64,000 nt of DNA from Terrisporobacter petrolearius (GTDB lineage Bacteria > Bacillota > Clostridia > Peptostreptococcales > Peptostreptococcaceae). Made by a program: the position numbers and the translations under genes. Below the pieces are notes generated by a model. It was not told where the DNA came from. It saw only the letters and a program-made list of their open reading frames with translations, and made no database searches. Position 1 is the first letter of the stretch. Every line of letters begins with the position of its first letter. Where the stretch lies: the NCBI RefSeq assembly GCF_032598785.1, contig NZ_CP102984.1, one strand, 5' to 3'. Positions 37,588 through 46,019 of this stretch are shown in pieces.

Positions 37588-38697
37588 TTATACTTCAATT
37601 AATTCATATTCCTTATTTCCAATACCAAGTTTGACACTATGGTCAATACAAACTTCCCAATTTGTTTCAGGATGAGTATTAATAAAGTGATCGTGAAAGT
37701 GGTGATTTTGCTCGTCTAAATAACTACCATGTATTACACTTTGTTTGTTGCAAGCATCCACACAAGCCATATCTAAAGCAACAGGATCAAATGAAGCAAA
37801 TATACCTACATCAGGAATGATTGGTAAATCATTTTCTCTATGACAATCACAGTTTGGAGAAACGTCTATAACAAAGCTTATATGAAAATGAGGTCTACCT
37901 TGTAATACAGCTTTAGAGTACTCTGCTATTTTTTTATTTAATATATCATTGGATTCATCTGTAGGTGAATTTACAGCATCATAGTTACATGATCCAATGC
38001 ATCTCCCGCATCCAACGCATTTATTATGATCAATAGAAGCTTTTTTATTTTGTCCAAATGAAATAGCATCATGAGCGCAATTTTTTGCACATGCTCTACA
38101 TCCAACACATTTTTTTTCCTTTACAAAAGGCTTTCCACTGCTATGCATTTCCATTTTACCAGCACGAGACCCACATCCCATACCTATATTTTTCAATGCT
38201 CCACCAAAACCTGTAGACTCATGACCTTTAAAATGATTCATTGATATGAAAATATCAGCATCCATTATAGCTTGGCCTATTTTAGCATCTTTAACATATT
38301 CGCCACCATTAACGGGGACAAGAGCCTCATCTGTACCTTTAATACCATCGGCTATTATTATATGGCATCCCGTAGTAAATGGATTGTAACCGTTAGTATA
38401 AGCAGAGTCTAAATGCTCAAGTCCATTTTTTCTACCACCAACGTAAAGAGTATTGCAATCTGTCAAAAACACTTTACCATTTTTTGATTTTATCAAATCC
38501 ACAATGACTTTAGAATAATTGGGTCTTAAGTAGGCTAAATTTCCAGGTTCTCCAAAGTGAATTTTTATGGCTGTATACTTGTTTTCAAAATCAATATTAT
38601 TTATACCAGCTTTTGTAACTAGTATTTGTAATTTGTCTAGTAAATTGTATTTAAAGTCTGTTCTTAGATTAGTATAATAAACTTTTGATTTATTCAT
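37588..38697 (-). CDS. DUF362 protein with 2[4Fe-4S] ferredoxin domain
   Basis: This is a 369-residue protein. The DUF362 region has KIHFGEPGNLAYLRP, MNHFKGHESTGFGGALKN and DPVALDMACVDACN. A bacterial-type ferredoxin insert has CVGCRACAKNCAHDAI and CVGCGRCIGSCNYDAV, able to hold two [4Fe-4S] clusters. It is common in anaerobes as an electron-transfer protein of unknown partner. GAAAGGGG precedes the ATG. It is a lone gene. Confidence 0.9.
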   Translation of the reverse strand: MNKSKVYYTNLRTDFKYNLLDKLQILVTKAGINNIDFENKYTAIKIHFGEPGNLAYLRPNYSKVIVDLIKSKNGKVFLTDCNTLYVGGRKNGLEHLDSAYTNGYNPFTTGCHIIIADGIKGTDEALVPVNGGEYVKDAKIGQAIMDADIFISMNHFKGHESTGFGGALKNIGMGCGSRAGKMEMHSSGKPFVKEKKCVGCRACAKNCAHDAISFGQNKKASIDHNKCVGCGRCIGSCNYDAVNSPTDESNDILNKKIAEYSKAVLQGRPHFHISFVIDVSPNCDCHRENDLPIIPDVGIFASFDPVALDMACVDACNKQSVIHGSYLDEQNHHFHDHFINTHPETNWEVCIDHSVKLGIGNKEYELIEV

Positions 38698-38926
38698 AAG
38701 TTCCCCTTTCTATATGAAAATTAAGTTATTTCAATATATTATAATTCTATAATTATGATTTATCCATAAATTTAAAAATTTAATTCCTAAAAAATGAGAT
38801 TTAAGTGAGTATTTTAATGAATTATAGTATAAAAAAATATTTGTTTAAGATTAAGCATATGTGGGAATGAATACAGTAAGAAATTATATAAGCATATAAT
38901 TAGTCAAAATATATTGGAGGATGAAT

Positions 38927-39109
38927 ATGGAAAATTTAAATAAGAATGTATGTAATTGTAGAAAGGTATCTTTCGAAAAAATAGAAGATAGCATAAAAAA
39001 TGGAGCTAATAGTTTTGAAGAAGTTATAGATGAAACTAAGGCAACAAAAGGATGTGGAAGATGTAAATCTTATGTAGAAGATATAGTAAAAAGCAAATTA
39101 AATAGATAA
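38927..39109 (+). CDS. BFD-like [2Fe-2S]-binding small protein
   Basis: This is a 60-residue protein with the four-cysteine pattern of bacterioferritin-associated ferredoxin domains: CNC near the N-terminus and CGRC near the C-terminus, with the linking KGCGRCKSYVEDIV. Such domains bind a [2Fe-2S] cluster and move electrons or iron. GGAGG at 38916-38920 fits ATG at 38927 better than ATG at 38921. A short terminator-like hairpin follows (AAAGAT / ATCTTT, T8). Confidence 0.82.
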   Translation: MENLNKNVCNCRKVSFEKIEDSIKNGANSFEEVIDETKATKGCGRCKSYVEDIVKSKLNR

Positions 39110-39339
39110 TATCATAAAAAAATAAAGATGCGAATGTATCTTTTTTTTATGATATTATAAGGTATTTTTCATATAATAAGATGTATTTAAAAATTATTAT
39201 TAATAAAAATATACGTCTATGCATTTTAGCAATTTATATAGCTTAAAGTGGAAATTCTACAAAAACAAAAAATATTTTAAATTGTGAAAAAAGTATTAGC
39301 TTTTCTTAGGAAAATGTTTTATAATTATATTTGTAGTAG

Positions 39340-39530
39340 AAAAAGGGAATTTTTATTACAAGTGAAAGTTTGGGTATATTAAATTTAAACTTTGAGTAAT
39401 CGGTTGAAAAGGTTTTCTTGAGGGAAGGGAAAATCTTTTGGGGAATTTGTGATCGGATTTTGAAATAATTAAATTTATTCTTTTCAATAAGTCATTTTAG
39501 AATGGGGGTTTTAAAATGACTTATTTTATT
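39340..39530 (+). other. structured intergenic region, possible non-coding RNA
   Basis: Several hairpins lie in a row: AAAGTTT / AAACTTT near 39365-39393, AAAAGGTTTTC / GAAAATCTTTT near 39408-39440, and a perfect 14-bp stem AATAAGTCATTTTA / TAAAATGACTTATT near 39487-39525 with a G-rich loop. There is no ORF or clear riboswitch signature. The last stem has only a modest T tail. The G-runs could also mean a C-rich RNA from the - strand. I cannot decide orientation or family. Confidence 0.35.
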
Positions 39531-39651
39531 CCAAAAAAGAATTATTCTTTAAGATATATAATTGATTTATAAAAAATATTATTATATTATTTAATTATAA
39601 AGTTTATTAAACAATATAATGAAAAAATAGCTTAAGTAATTTAACCCGCCC

Positions 39652-39683
39652 TAGCACGAATAAATATCGTGCTACTTTTTTTG
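39652..39683 (+). terminator. hairpin terminator before the hydrolase gene
   Basis: TAGCACGA / TCGTGCTA stem followed by T8. It may terminate a short leader or the region at 39340-39530. Confidence 0.75.
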
Positions 39684-39750
39684 TATGTAAAGACAAATAT
39701 GTTAAATATTTGTTATACTTATATATAGAAGACTAATTGAAAGGGTGAAA

Positions 39751-40710
39751 ATGATGAGATATAGCAATTTTTATTTTACTTCTAAAATAGATGAGAGTGA
39801 GATATTTACATATAAGTTTGCATGTGATGAAAATGTAGCTGTTAAAGGGGTAGTACAAATATCTCATGGTATGGCAGAGCATGGGAAAAGGTATGAAGAT
39901 TTTGCAAAGCTATTAACAGATAATGGATATAATGTATATGTTAATGACCATAGAGGTCATGGAAAAACAGCAAAAAATTTAAAAAATTCAGGTTATCTAG
40001 CAGATGAAAATGTATTTGATTGTTTAGTAGATGATATACATAATTTAACAGAAATAATAAAAGAAGAAAATAAAGATGTACCTTTAATATTATTTGGTCA
40101 TAGCATGGGATCATTTGCCTCGCAAAGTTATGCTATAAAATATGGAGATGAAATTGATGGATTAATACTTTCTGGTTCAAATGGAGATTTTGGTGGAAAA
40201 CTAGATTTAGCTAATATAATAGTGAAATTTACTTGTAAAATTAAAGGAAGAAAATATGTTAGTGAATTTATTGATAATTTATTTTTTGGCTCCAATAATA
40301 AAAGCTTTAAACCATGCAGAACAGATTATGATTGGTTAAGTAGAGATGAAAAAGAAGTAGATAAATATATAAATGATTCAATGTGTGGATTTAAGTGTAC
40401 TTGTGGTTTTTTTGAAGATTTTATTCAAGGGCTTAAATTTATAGAAGATAGAGAAAATATAATAAAAATCAGAAAAGATTTACCCATATTAATAATTTCA
40501 GGAGATAAAGATCCTGTTGGCAATAATGGAAGAGGTTTATTAAATCTAAAAATTAGGTATGAAAAATCTGGTATTGAGGATGTAAAATGTATATTATATA
40601 AAGATGGTAGACATGAAATACTAAATGAAATTAATAAAGAAGAAGTAAAAGAAGATGTAATGAAGTGGATAGTTGAAAAAATAGAAAACAAAAAACAAAG
40701 TTATTATTAA
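39751..40710 (+). CDS. alpha/beta hydrolase (monoacylglycerol lipase-like)
   Basis: This is a serine hydrolase of the Hydrolase_4/lysophospholipase family, about 319 residues. The oxyanion region is QISHGMAEHGKRYEDFA. The nucleophile elbow is FGHSMGSFAS, the acid is in IISGDKDPVG and the histidine is in KDGRHEILNE. No signal peptide is present, so it is cytoplasmic. GGG lies at 39743-39745 before ATGs at 39751 and 39754. It may share a transcript with the small gene at 40734. Confidence 0.9.
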   Translation: MMRYSNFYFTSKIDESEIFTYKFACDENVAVKGVVQISHGMAEHGKRYEDFAKLLTDNGYNVYVNDHRGHGKTAKNLKNSGYLADENVFDCLVDDIHNLTEIIKEENKDVPLILFGHSMGSFASQSYAIKYGDEIDGLILSGSNGDFGGKLDLANIIVKFTCKIKGRKYVSEFIDNLFFGSNNKSFKPCRTDYDWLSRDEKEVDKYINDSMCGFKCTCGFFEDFIQGLKFIEDRENIIKIRKDLPILIISGDKDPVGNNGRGLLNLKIRYEKSGIEDVKCILYKDGRHEILNEINKEEVKEDVMKWIVEKIENKKQSYY

Positions 40711-40733
40711 GAAAAATCTAGGAGGAAATAGAA

Positions 40734-40898
40734 ATGGCAGAAACAAAAATAACAGGATCATCACAAAGAAATGCAAAGGATGTTGCCATAGAGTTAACAG
40801 AATTATATTATAGAGTTTCAAAGGAAGAAGCTAAATCAGCAGAAGAAGTTGGAGAAACTTACGTTAGAATTTACAACATAGTTAAAGATGCAAGATAA
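40734..40898 (+). CDS. small protein of unknown function, 54 residues
   Basis: This short ORF starts MAETKITGSSQRNAKDVAIE and ends VRIYNIVKDAR. It is mostly helical and charged, with no Cys. A strong AGGAGG lies 7 bases before the ATG, and it begins 23 bases after the hydrolase stop, which supports translation and cotranscription. I do not recognise a named family. Confidence 0.75.
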   Translation: MAETKITGSSQRNAKDVAIELTELYYRVSKEEAKSAEEVGETYVRIYNIVKDAR

Positions 40899-41100
40899 TT
40901 AATTACAAAATATTAAAAAATTTATAGCTAAAACGTAGATGGTTACTAAATGTTATCAAGAGTGAATCTAAGAATTAAATATTAGTTACAAATTAGTTAC
41001 ATATTTTATTACTTCTATAAATATAAATATATAAACAATTTAAAATTTGAAATTTAAATACTTAAGTTTTATATATTGAATATTTTTAGGGGGAGTAAAA

Positions 41101-41910
41101 ATGAAAAATAATATAATTTTTAGAAGTTTACTAATAAGTCTATCTTTTTGTGTTCTTCTTGCATCATATTTCATATTGAAAAAAGAGCAAATAGTTGTAC
41201 ATGTAAATGGGAAATCAACAACTGTAAATACTTACTGTGAGACTGTAAAAGAATTATTGAGTGAGAAAAACATATCTTATAACGAAGATGATATAATATA
41301 TCCTAGTTTGGATAGCAAATTAGAAGATTATATGAATATAAAAATTACATATGTAGAGCAAATTTCTGTTAGTGAGCATTCAAGAATATCATACAAAACT
41401 GAAGTTAAAAAAGATAAATCTTTGCCAAAGGGAGTTACTAAGGTTGCTCAAGAAGGAAAAGAAGGAAGAAAAACAATCGTGTTTGAAGAAGTTTATCATG
41501 ATGGCAAATTGGTATCTAGAGTCGCTAATAAGGAAATAATAAGACAAAAGCCTGTTAATAAGGTAGTTATAAAAGGTATAGGAACTAGTTATGTTGCTAG
41601 TTCTGTAAATTTATCCACGAAAAAAGATTCTTCGAGTGTTAAGAAAGACAAAATAGTAGTTTCAGCCACTGCTTATAGTGGTGATAGTGTTACTTCTACT
41701 GGAACACGCCCTAAATGGGGAACTATTGCAGTGGACCCTAGAATAATACCTTATGGTACAAAAGTTTATATACCTAAATTTAATATGACCTTTGTAGCAG
41801 AAGACTGTGGTGGTGGAATAAAAGGAAATAGAATAGATATATTTATGAATAGCTCATCAGCTTGCTATAATTGGGGTGTAAGAAGTATAGACATTTATAT
41901 TGTTGGATAA
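41101..41910 (+). CDS. G5/3D-domain cell-wall protein (YabE/Rpf-like)
   Basis: This is a 269-residue protein. A single N-terminal membrane or signal helix is followed by a DUF348-type ubiquitin-like segment (VHVNGKSTTVNTYCETVKEL), a G5-like domain (KGVTKVAQEGKEGRKTIVFEE), and a C-terminal 3D domain. The 3D domain has the expected acidic residues in GTIAVDPRIIPYGTKVYIP, EDCGGGIKGNRIDIF. Such proteins are lytic transglycosylase-like enzymes acting on peptidoglycan, as in resuscitation or spore germination. GGGGGAG precedes the ATG. It is a single gene. Confidence 0.9.
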   Translation: MKNNIIFRSLLISLSFCVLLASYFILKKEQIVVHVNGKSTTVNTYCETVKELLSEKNISYNEDDIIYPSLDSKLEDYMNIKITYVEQISVSEHSRISYKTEVKKDKSLPKGVTKVAQEGKEGRKTIVFEEVYHDGKLVSRVANKEIIRQKPVNKVVIKGIGTSYVASSVNLSTKKDSSSVKKDKIVVSATAYSGDSVTSTGTRPKWGTIAVDPRIIPYGTKVYIPKFNMTFVAEDCGGGIKGNRIDIFMNSSSACYNWGVRSIDIYIVG

Positions 41911-41915
41911 ATTAA

Positions 41916-41955
41916 AGTATTAGGTCAAGCTTTAACATGACCTAATACTTTTGTA
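41916..41955 (+). terminator. terminator of the 3D-domain gene
   Basis: AAGTATTAGGTCA / TGACCTAATACTT stem followed by TTG-rich sequence. Confidence 0.85.
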
Positions 41956-42079
41956 GTTTTTGTAGAAAAAATTAATTTAGATATTAGTGGTTCATGTTTA
42001 CTAAATAGAAAAATAAGGATAAAATATACATATGATTATTAAGATGTAATTGTAGATAAAAAGTAAAGGAGCAAATTAA

Positions 42080-43777
42080 ATGGCATATAGGGGAAAATAC
42101 AATAGTTGGATAGATAATAAATATTTCGATAAGAAAACTAGAGAAGAATTAATTAATTTAAAAGATAATGAAAAAGAAATCGAAGATAGATTTTACAAAG
42201 ATTTAGAGTTTGGTACAGCTGGACTTAGAGGGGTAATTGCGGCAGGAACAAACAGAATAAACAAATATACTGTTAGGAGGGCTACTTTTGGCCTAGCTAA
42301 TTATATATTAAAAAATACTACCAAAGAAGAACAAGAAAGAGGAGTAGTTATAGCCCATGATAATAGATTTATGTCTAGGGAATTTTGCATAGAAGCTGCA
42401 AATACTCTAGCAGCATGTAATATAAAAGCCTATGTGTTTAAAAGTTTAAGAACTACACCAGAACTTTCTTTTGCAGTTAGGAACTTAAATGCAATAGCAG
42501 GTATAGTTATAACTGCGAGCCACAACCCACCAGAATATAATGGATACAAGGTATACTGGGAAGATGGGGCACAAGTAATGCCGGAAATAGCAAATGCAAT
42601 AACTGAGGAAATAAATTTAATTGAAGATTATTCAATAATACCTACATTAAATGAAGCAAATAAAGATTTAGTTATAATCCTAGGCGAAAAACAAGATACT
42701 GACTTCATTGAAGCCGTTAAAACGCAAGTAATAAGAAAAGAATTAGTTAGAAAATTAGGAAAAGAATTTAAAATAGTTTACACACCACTTTGTGGAACAG
42801 GAAATGTACCAGTAAAGAGAGCTTTAGAAGAAGTTGGATTTGAAAATGTTCTTATTGTAAAAGAGGAAGAAATGCCAGATCCAAACTTTGCGGGTATAGA
42901 GTATCCAAACCCTGAAGATCAAAGGGCGTTAACTAGAGGTATAGAGCTTGCTAAAAAAGAAGGAGCTAACTTGGTAATCGCAACAGATCCAGATTGTGAT
43001 AGAGTTGGTGTAGCTGTAAAAACTACTTCTGGAGATTATGCACTTCTTACAGGAAATCAAATTGGTGGAATGTTAACTAATTATATAATAGAAGGTCAAA
43101 AGGAAGAACATAAATTAAGAGATAATTCAGTACTTATAAAAACAATTGTTACCTCAGAGTTTGGCGCAGATATAGCAAAAGCAAATAATGTGGAGGTTAT
43201 AAATGTGCTTACAGGATTCAAATTTATAGGTGAAAAAATAAAATCTTTTGAAGATAAAAGTAACAAGACTTATTTATTTGGCTATGAAGAAAGTTATGGC
43301 TATTTAGTTGGAACTCATGCTAGAGATAAAGATGGCGTAGTTGCATCTTTATTAATCTCTGAAATGGCCGCATATTATTACTCAAAAGATATGAGTTTAT
43401 ATGAAGGATTACAAGAATTATATAAAAAATACGGATATTTTAAAGAAGAAACTATATCTTTAACATTAGCCGGAATAGAAGGATTAGAAAAAATAGGAGA
43501 GATAATATCTTACTTTAGAAATAATGATTTAGAAAGTATAGACAATAAAAAGGTTGTAGAAATTAAAGATTTTGCTGATGGAATAGATGATTTACCAAAA
43601 GCCAATGTAATAAAATACTTCTTAGAAGATGAATCTTGGGTAGCTATTAGACCTTCTGGAACAGAACCAAAACTAAAGTTTTATTTAGCGGTAAAAGGTG
43701 ATGATGAGGATGTTTGTAATAACAAGTTATCTGGAATTAAAAAGAGCATAAACGAAATTATAAATAAATTAATGTAG
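42080..43777 (+). CDS. pgm: phosphoglucomutase/phosphomannomutase
   Basis: This enzyme interconverts hexose 1- and 6-phosphates for cell-wall and polysaccharide precursors. The active-site phosphoserine is in TASHNPPEYNGYK. The metal-binding loop is DPDCDRVGV and the sugar-binding loop GYEESYGYLVG. The phosphate-binding RPSGTEPKLKFY is at the C-terminus. At 565 residues it matches the PgcA-type family. AAAGGAG precedes the ATG. The stop codon sits inside a 16-base tandem duplication (43765-43796). Confidence 0.95.
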   Translation: MAYRGKYNSWIDNKYFDKKTREELINLKDNEKEIEDRFYKDLEFGTAGLRGVIAAGTNRINKYTVRRATFGLANYILKNTTKEEQERGVVIAHDNRFMSREFCIEAANTLAACNIKAYVFKSLRTTPELSFAVRNLNAIAGIVITASHNPPEYNGYKVYWEDGAQVMPEIANAITEEINLIEDYSIIPTLNEANKDLVIILGEKQDTDFIEAVKTQVIRKELVRKLGKEFKIVYTPLCGTGNVPVKRALEEVGFENVLIVKEEEMPDPNFAGIEYPNPEDQRALTRGIELAKKEGANLVIATDPDCDRVGVAVKTTSGDYALLTGNQIGGMLTNYIIEGQKEEHKLRDNSVLIKTIVTSEFGADIAKANNVEVINVLTGFKFIGEKIKSFEDKSNKTYLFGYEESYGYLVGTHARDKDGVVASLLISEMAAYYYSKDMSLYEGLQELYKKYGYFKEETISLTLAGIEGLEKIGEIISYFRNNDLESIDNKKVVEIKDFADGIDDLPKANVIKYFLEDESWVAIRPSGTEPKLKFYLAVKGDDEDVCNNKLSGIKKSINEIINKLM

Positions 43778-43796
43778 AAATAAATTAATGTAGAAA
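43765..43796. repeat. 16-bp tandem duplication at the pgm stop codon
   Basis: The unit TAAATTAATGTAGAAA occurs twice back to back. The first copy contains the pgm stop. It is harmless to the reading frame and looks like a replication-slippage event. Confidence 0.8.
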
Positions 43797-43854
43797 TAAT
43801 AATATTTAAAGTAAGGTATTTACTTTTTTATGTATTTTATAACATTTTAAAATA

Positions 43855-43940
43855 AAAGTAATGATTTTTGGTATTAGAGTATCAAAAGTCATTACTTTTT
43901 TTGTTTCAAAATATATGGTAATATATATTTTGAAACAAAA
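43855..43940 (+). terminator. terminator of pgm and a second long adjacent hairpin
   Basis: A first stem (AAAGTAATGATTTTTG / CAAAAGTCATTACTTT, T7) ends pgm near 43902. Immediately after, an 18-bp hairpin (TTTGTTTCAAAATATAT / ATATATTTTGAAACAAA) occupies 43899-43940, sharing the T run. Confidence 0.75.
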
Positions 43941-43969
43941 ACTATACATACAAACAATGAAGGTGAATA

Positions 43970-44340
43970 AAAAATCTGAAAGTATTTCATATTATGGATG
44001 ATAAAGATAAATATGGTATTATGCTTATTTATAATGAAAAAGGATATACTATTTATGCTAATAAAAAGATTATTATTTAAATTTAGGATATAATGGAATG
44101 GAAAGTCTTATTCACTTTTTCATAAAATACTTGATGAATAATACAATAATAATAAAGCATTAAAATCTCATCATCATATACATTATAGGATTAATTAACC
44201 TATTTTCGGTTAAATGATGATATACTGTACCATTCAGTTAATAGATGGTCTTGATGATAAATCAGCAGTTATTTTACCTATGCATATTTCTAATCATATA
44301 AAAAGGAATTATAATTGGAAAAGTTGAAAATATATACAAA
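43970..44340 (+). pseudogene. decayed coding remnants, unidentified
   Basis: Short protein-like stretches sit in different frames without proper starts, for example HIMDDKDKYGIMLIYNEKG near 43990 and DDKSAVILPMHISNHIKRN near 44255, each ended by stops. This looks like one or two genes in decay. The family could not be recognised, and coding origin is inferred from composition only. Confidence 0.35.
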
Positions 44341-44502
44341 TGATAAATGTGTAATAACAATAGAATAATACATAATGACAAAACATAATTGGAGTGCTAG
44401 ATACATAGCAACCATTAAGTAAATTAAATTTAATAGGAAAATAGAACACAATTAACTATTACATAAAATAGATAATAAATATTATAGGATAGGAGGGATA
44501 AT

Positions 44503-45348
44503 ATGAAAAATAAACTTAATAATAAATTTCAAACATATAGCAAAAAAATGAAATTTCTTATGGAATATTCTAATTATAGAGAAATAAATTCAAAAGCAGC
44601 TGAAATGTCATTTTATCTACTGTTATCCTTCTTTCCTTTTTTAATATTTACAATAAGTTTGGTAGTATATACACCAATAATTAAAATTAGTAAATATATA
44701 TTTTTATTAAAAAAAATATTACCTTTAAGTGCTTTTAATATAGTATCATCATTAATGCAATCCGCCATAGAAAATAGAAGTTTTAGTTTTTTAATACTAA
44801 GTTTTATCTTAGCAATGTATACTATGTCTAGGGCGGTACTATCACTGATTAGAGGCATGAATAGATCATATAATATTAGAGAAACTAGGCCGTATTTTGA
44901 GGTGTTATTTATATCTTTAGTATTTGTAATAATGTTAGTTGTTTTGATTTTTACATCTATGATATTTTTAGTATTTGGTGAGAGGTTAGGCTCATTTTTA
45001 TTTAATCTAATTGGTTTAGATCAATATTTTATGTATATTTGGAACCTTTGTAGATACGTGGTGGGAATTATAACTGTAATTATTATTTTGATGAACTTAT
45101 ATAGATTTACTCCAAATAAAAAGTTGTATTTTAAAGATGTATTGCCAGGAGCTATAGTATCTACTTTATGTTGGTTAGTAGCATCATTTTGTTATTCATT
45201 TTACTCAAATAATTTTGCAAGATACGATATTATTTATGGAAGTTTAGGTGGAATTATCGTACTTATGACATGGGTATATTTAAGCAGCTGGACTATATTA
45301 ATTGGTTGTGAAATAAATGCCAGGTTATATAAAAGGAAAATTAGGTAA
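44503..45348 (+). CDS. YihY/BrkB-family inner-membrane protein
   Basis: This is a 281-residue membrane protein of about six helices. The family hallmarks EMSFYLLLSFFPFLIFTIS near the N-terminus and SLGGIIVLMTWVYLSSWTIL near the C-terminus are present, with GRxxxL-like NRSYNIRETRPYF between. It was once annotated as RNase BN but is a membrane protein of unclear role. AGGAGGG is the ribosome site. The gene is followed by the promoter and leaders of hom. Confidence 0.9.
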   Translation: MKNKLNNKFQTYSKKMKFLMEYSNYREINSKAAEMSFYLLLSFFPFLIFTISLVVYTPIIKISKYIFLLKKILPLSAFNIVSSLMQSAIENRSFSFLILSFILAMYTMSRAVLSLIRGMNRSYNIRETRPYFEVLFISLVFVIMLVVLIFTSMIFLVFGERLGSFLFNLIGLDQYFMYIWNLCRYVVGIITVIIILMNLYRFTPNKKLYFKDVLPGAIVSTLCWLVASFCYSFYSNNFARYDIIYGSLGGIIVLMTWVYLSSWTILIGCEINARLYKRKIR

Positions 45349-45403
45349 ATTTGTATCTTTTATTATAAATTTTAGTATATTATATAAATAAATAAAATTT
45401 ATC

Positions 45404-45432
45404 TTGACATTTAGTAATAATTCTTATAGTAT
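45404..45432 (+). promoter_or_regulatory. promoter of the hom leader
   Basis: TTGACA (45404-45409), a 17-bp spacer and TAGTAT (45427-45432). Confidence 0.65.
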
Positions 45433-45454
45433 TAATTTAATATAAATTTAAAGT

Positions 45455-45696
45455 TATAAAAGCGATGAATAGGAAGAGTAAATCTAATTCGATTACTAGA
45501 GAGAAAAGCTCATAGGCTGTAAGGCTTTTCAAATTAGAGGGGTTGAAAACTACCTAGGAGCTGTGATCTGAAGCAATCTAGTTGATTTTAGTAAGATTAA
45601 CCGTAAGCTGCGTTAAAGCATTAAGTGGATTTTAAATCAATTTAGGTGGAACCGCGGGAATGTATCTCGTCCTTATTTATAAGGGCGAGTTTTTTT
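45455..45696 (+). promoter_or_regulatory. T-box riboswitch 1 of hom, threonine specifier ACT
   Basis: AGCGATGAATAGGAAGAGTA opens stem I and GGTGGAACCGCGG (45644-45656) is the T-box. A terminator stem (CTCGTCCTTAT / ATAAGGGCGAG, T7) ends near 45696. The specifier, from NNN-A-CCTAGGAGC, is ACT at 45549-45551 (Thr). Homoserine dehydrogenase feeds threonine, so the specifier agrees with the gene. Confidence 0.92.
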
Positions 45697-45729
45697 AATT
45701 TAAAGAAAAATATAAATTAATATTTAAAA

Positions 45730-45972
45730 GCGATGAATAGGAAGAGTAAATCTAATTCGATTATCAGAGAGAAAAGCTCATAGGCTGTAAAGCTTTTCAA
45801 ATTAGAGAGATTGAAAACTACCTAGGAGCTGTAATCTGAAGTAATCCAGTTGATTTTAGTAAGATTAACCGTAAGCTGCGTTAAAGTTTAAAGTGAGTTT
45901 TATTGTAAATAAAACTAAATTGGGTGGAACCGCGAGAGACTCGTCCCTTTATGAGGAATTAGTCTCTTTTTT
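45730..45972 (+). promoter_or_regulatory. T-box riboswitch 2 of hom, threonine specifier ACT
   Basis: This is a near-copy of the leader just upstream, with only scattered differences through stem I. The specifier ACT is at 45817-45819 and the T-box GGTGGAACCGCGA at 45920-45932. Its terminator is weaker: AGAGACT / AGTCTCT closes 45936-45966 but the inner arm (CCCTTTATGAGGAA) no longer pairs well. Tandem copies would require two uncharged tRNA-Thr molecules for full readthrough. Confidence 0.9.
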
Positions 45973-46019
45973 GATTAAAAAATAAAATTTATTTTGTAAA
46001 GTAAAAAGGAGGTTTTAAT

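Noticed and set aside
38886..38930. Start of the BFD-like gene at ATG 38921
   Set aside because: It abuts the GGAGG site with no spacer; ATG 38927 has normal spacing.
45561..45575. Reading the hom T-box specifier as ATC (Ile) at GTGATCTGAA
   Set aside because: Aligning stem I by its lower stem (TAGG/CCTA) and the purine after the specifier puts ACT at 45549-45551; the same rule gives TGG for trpP, AAC for gatCAB and CTT for leu, all matching their genes.
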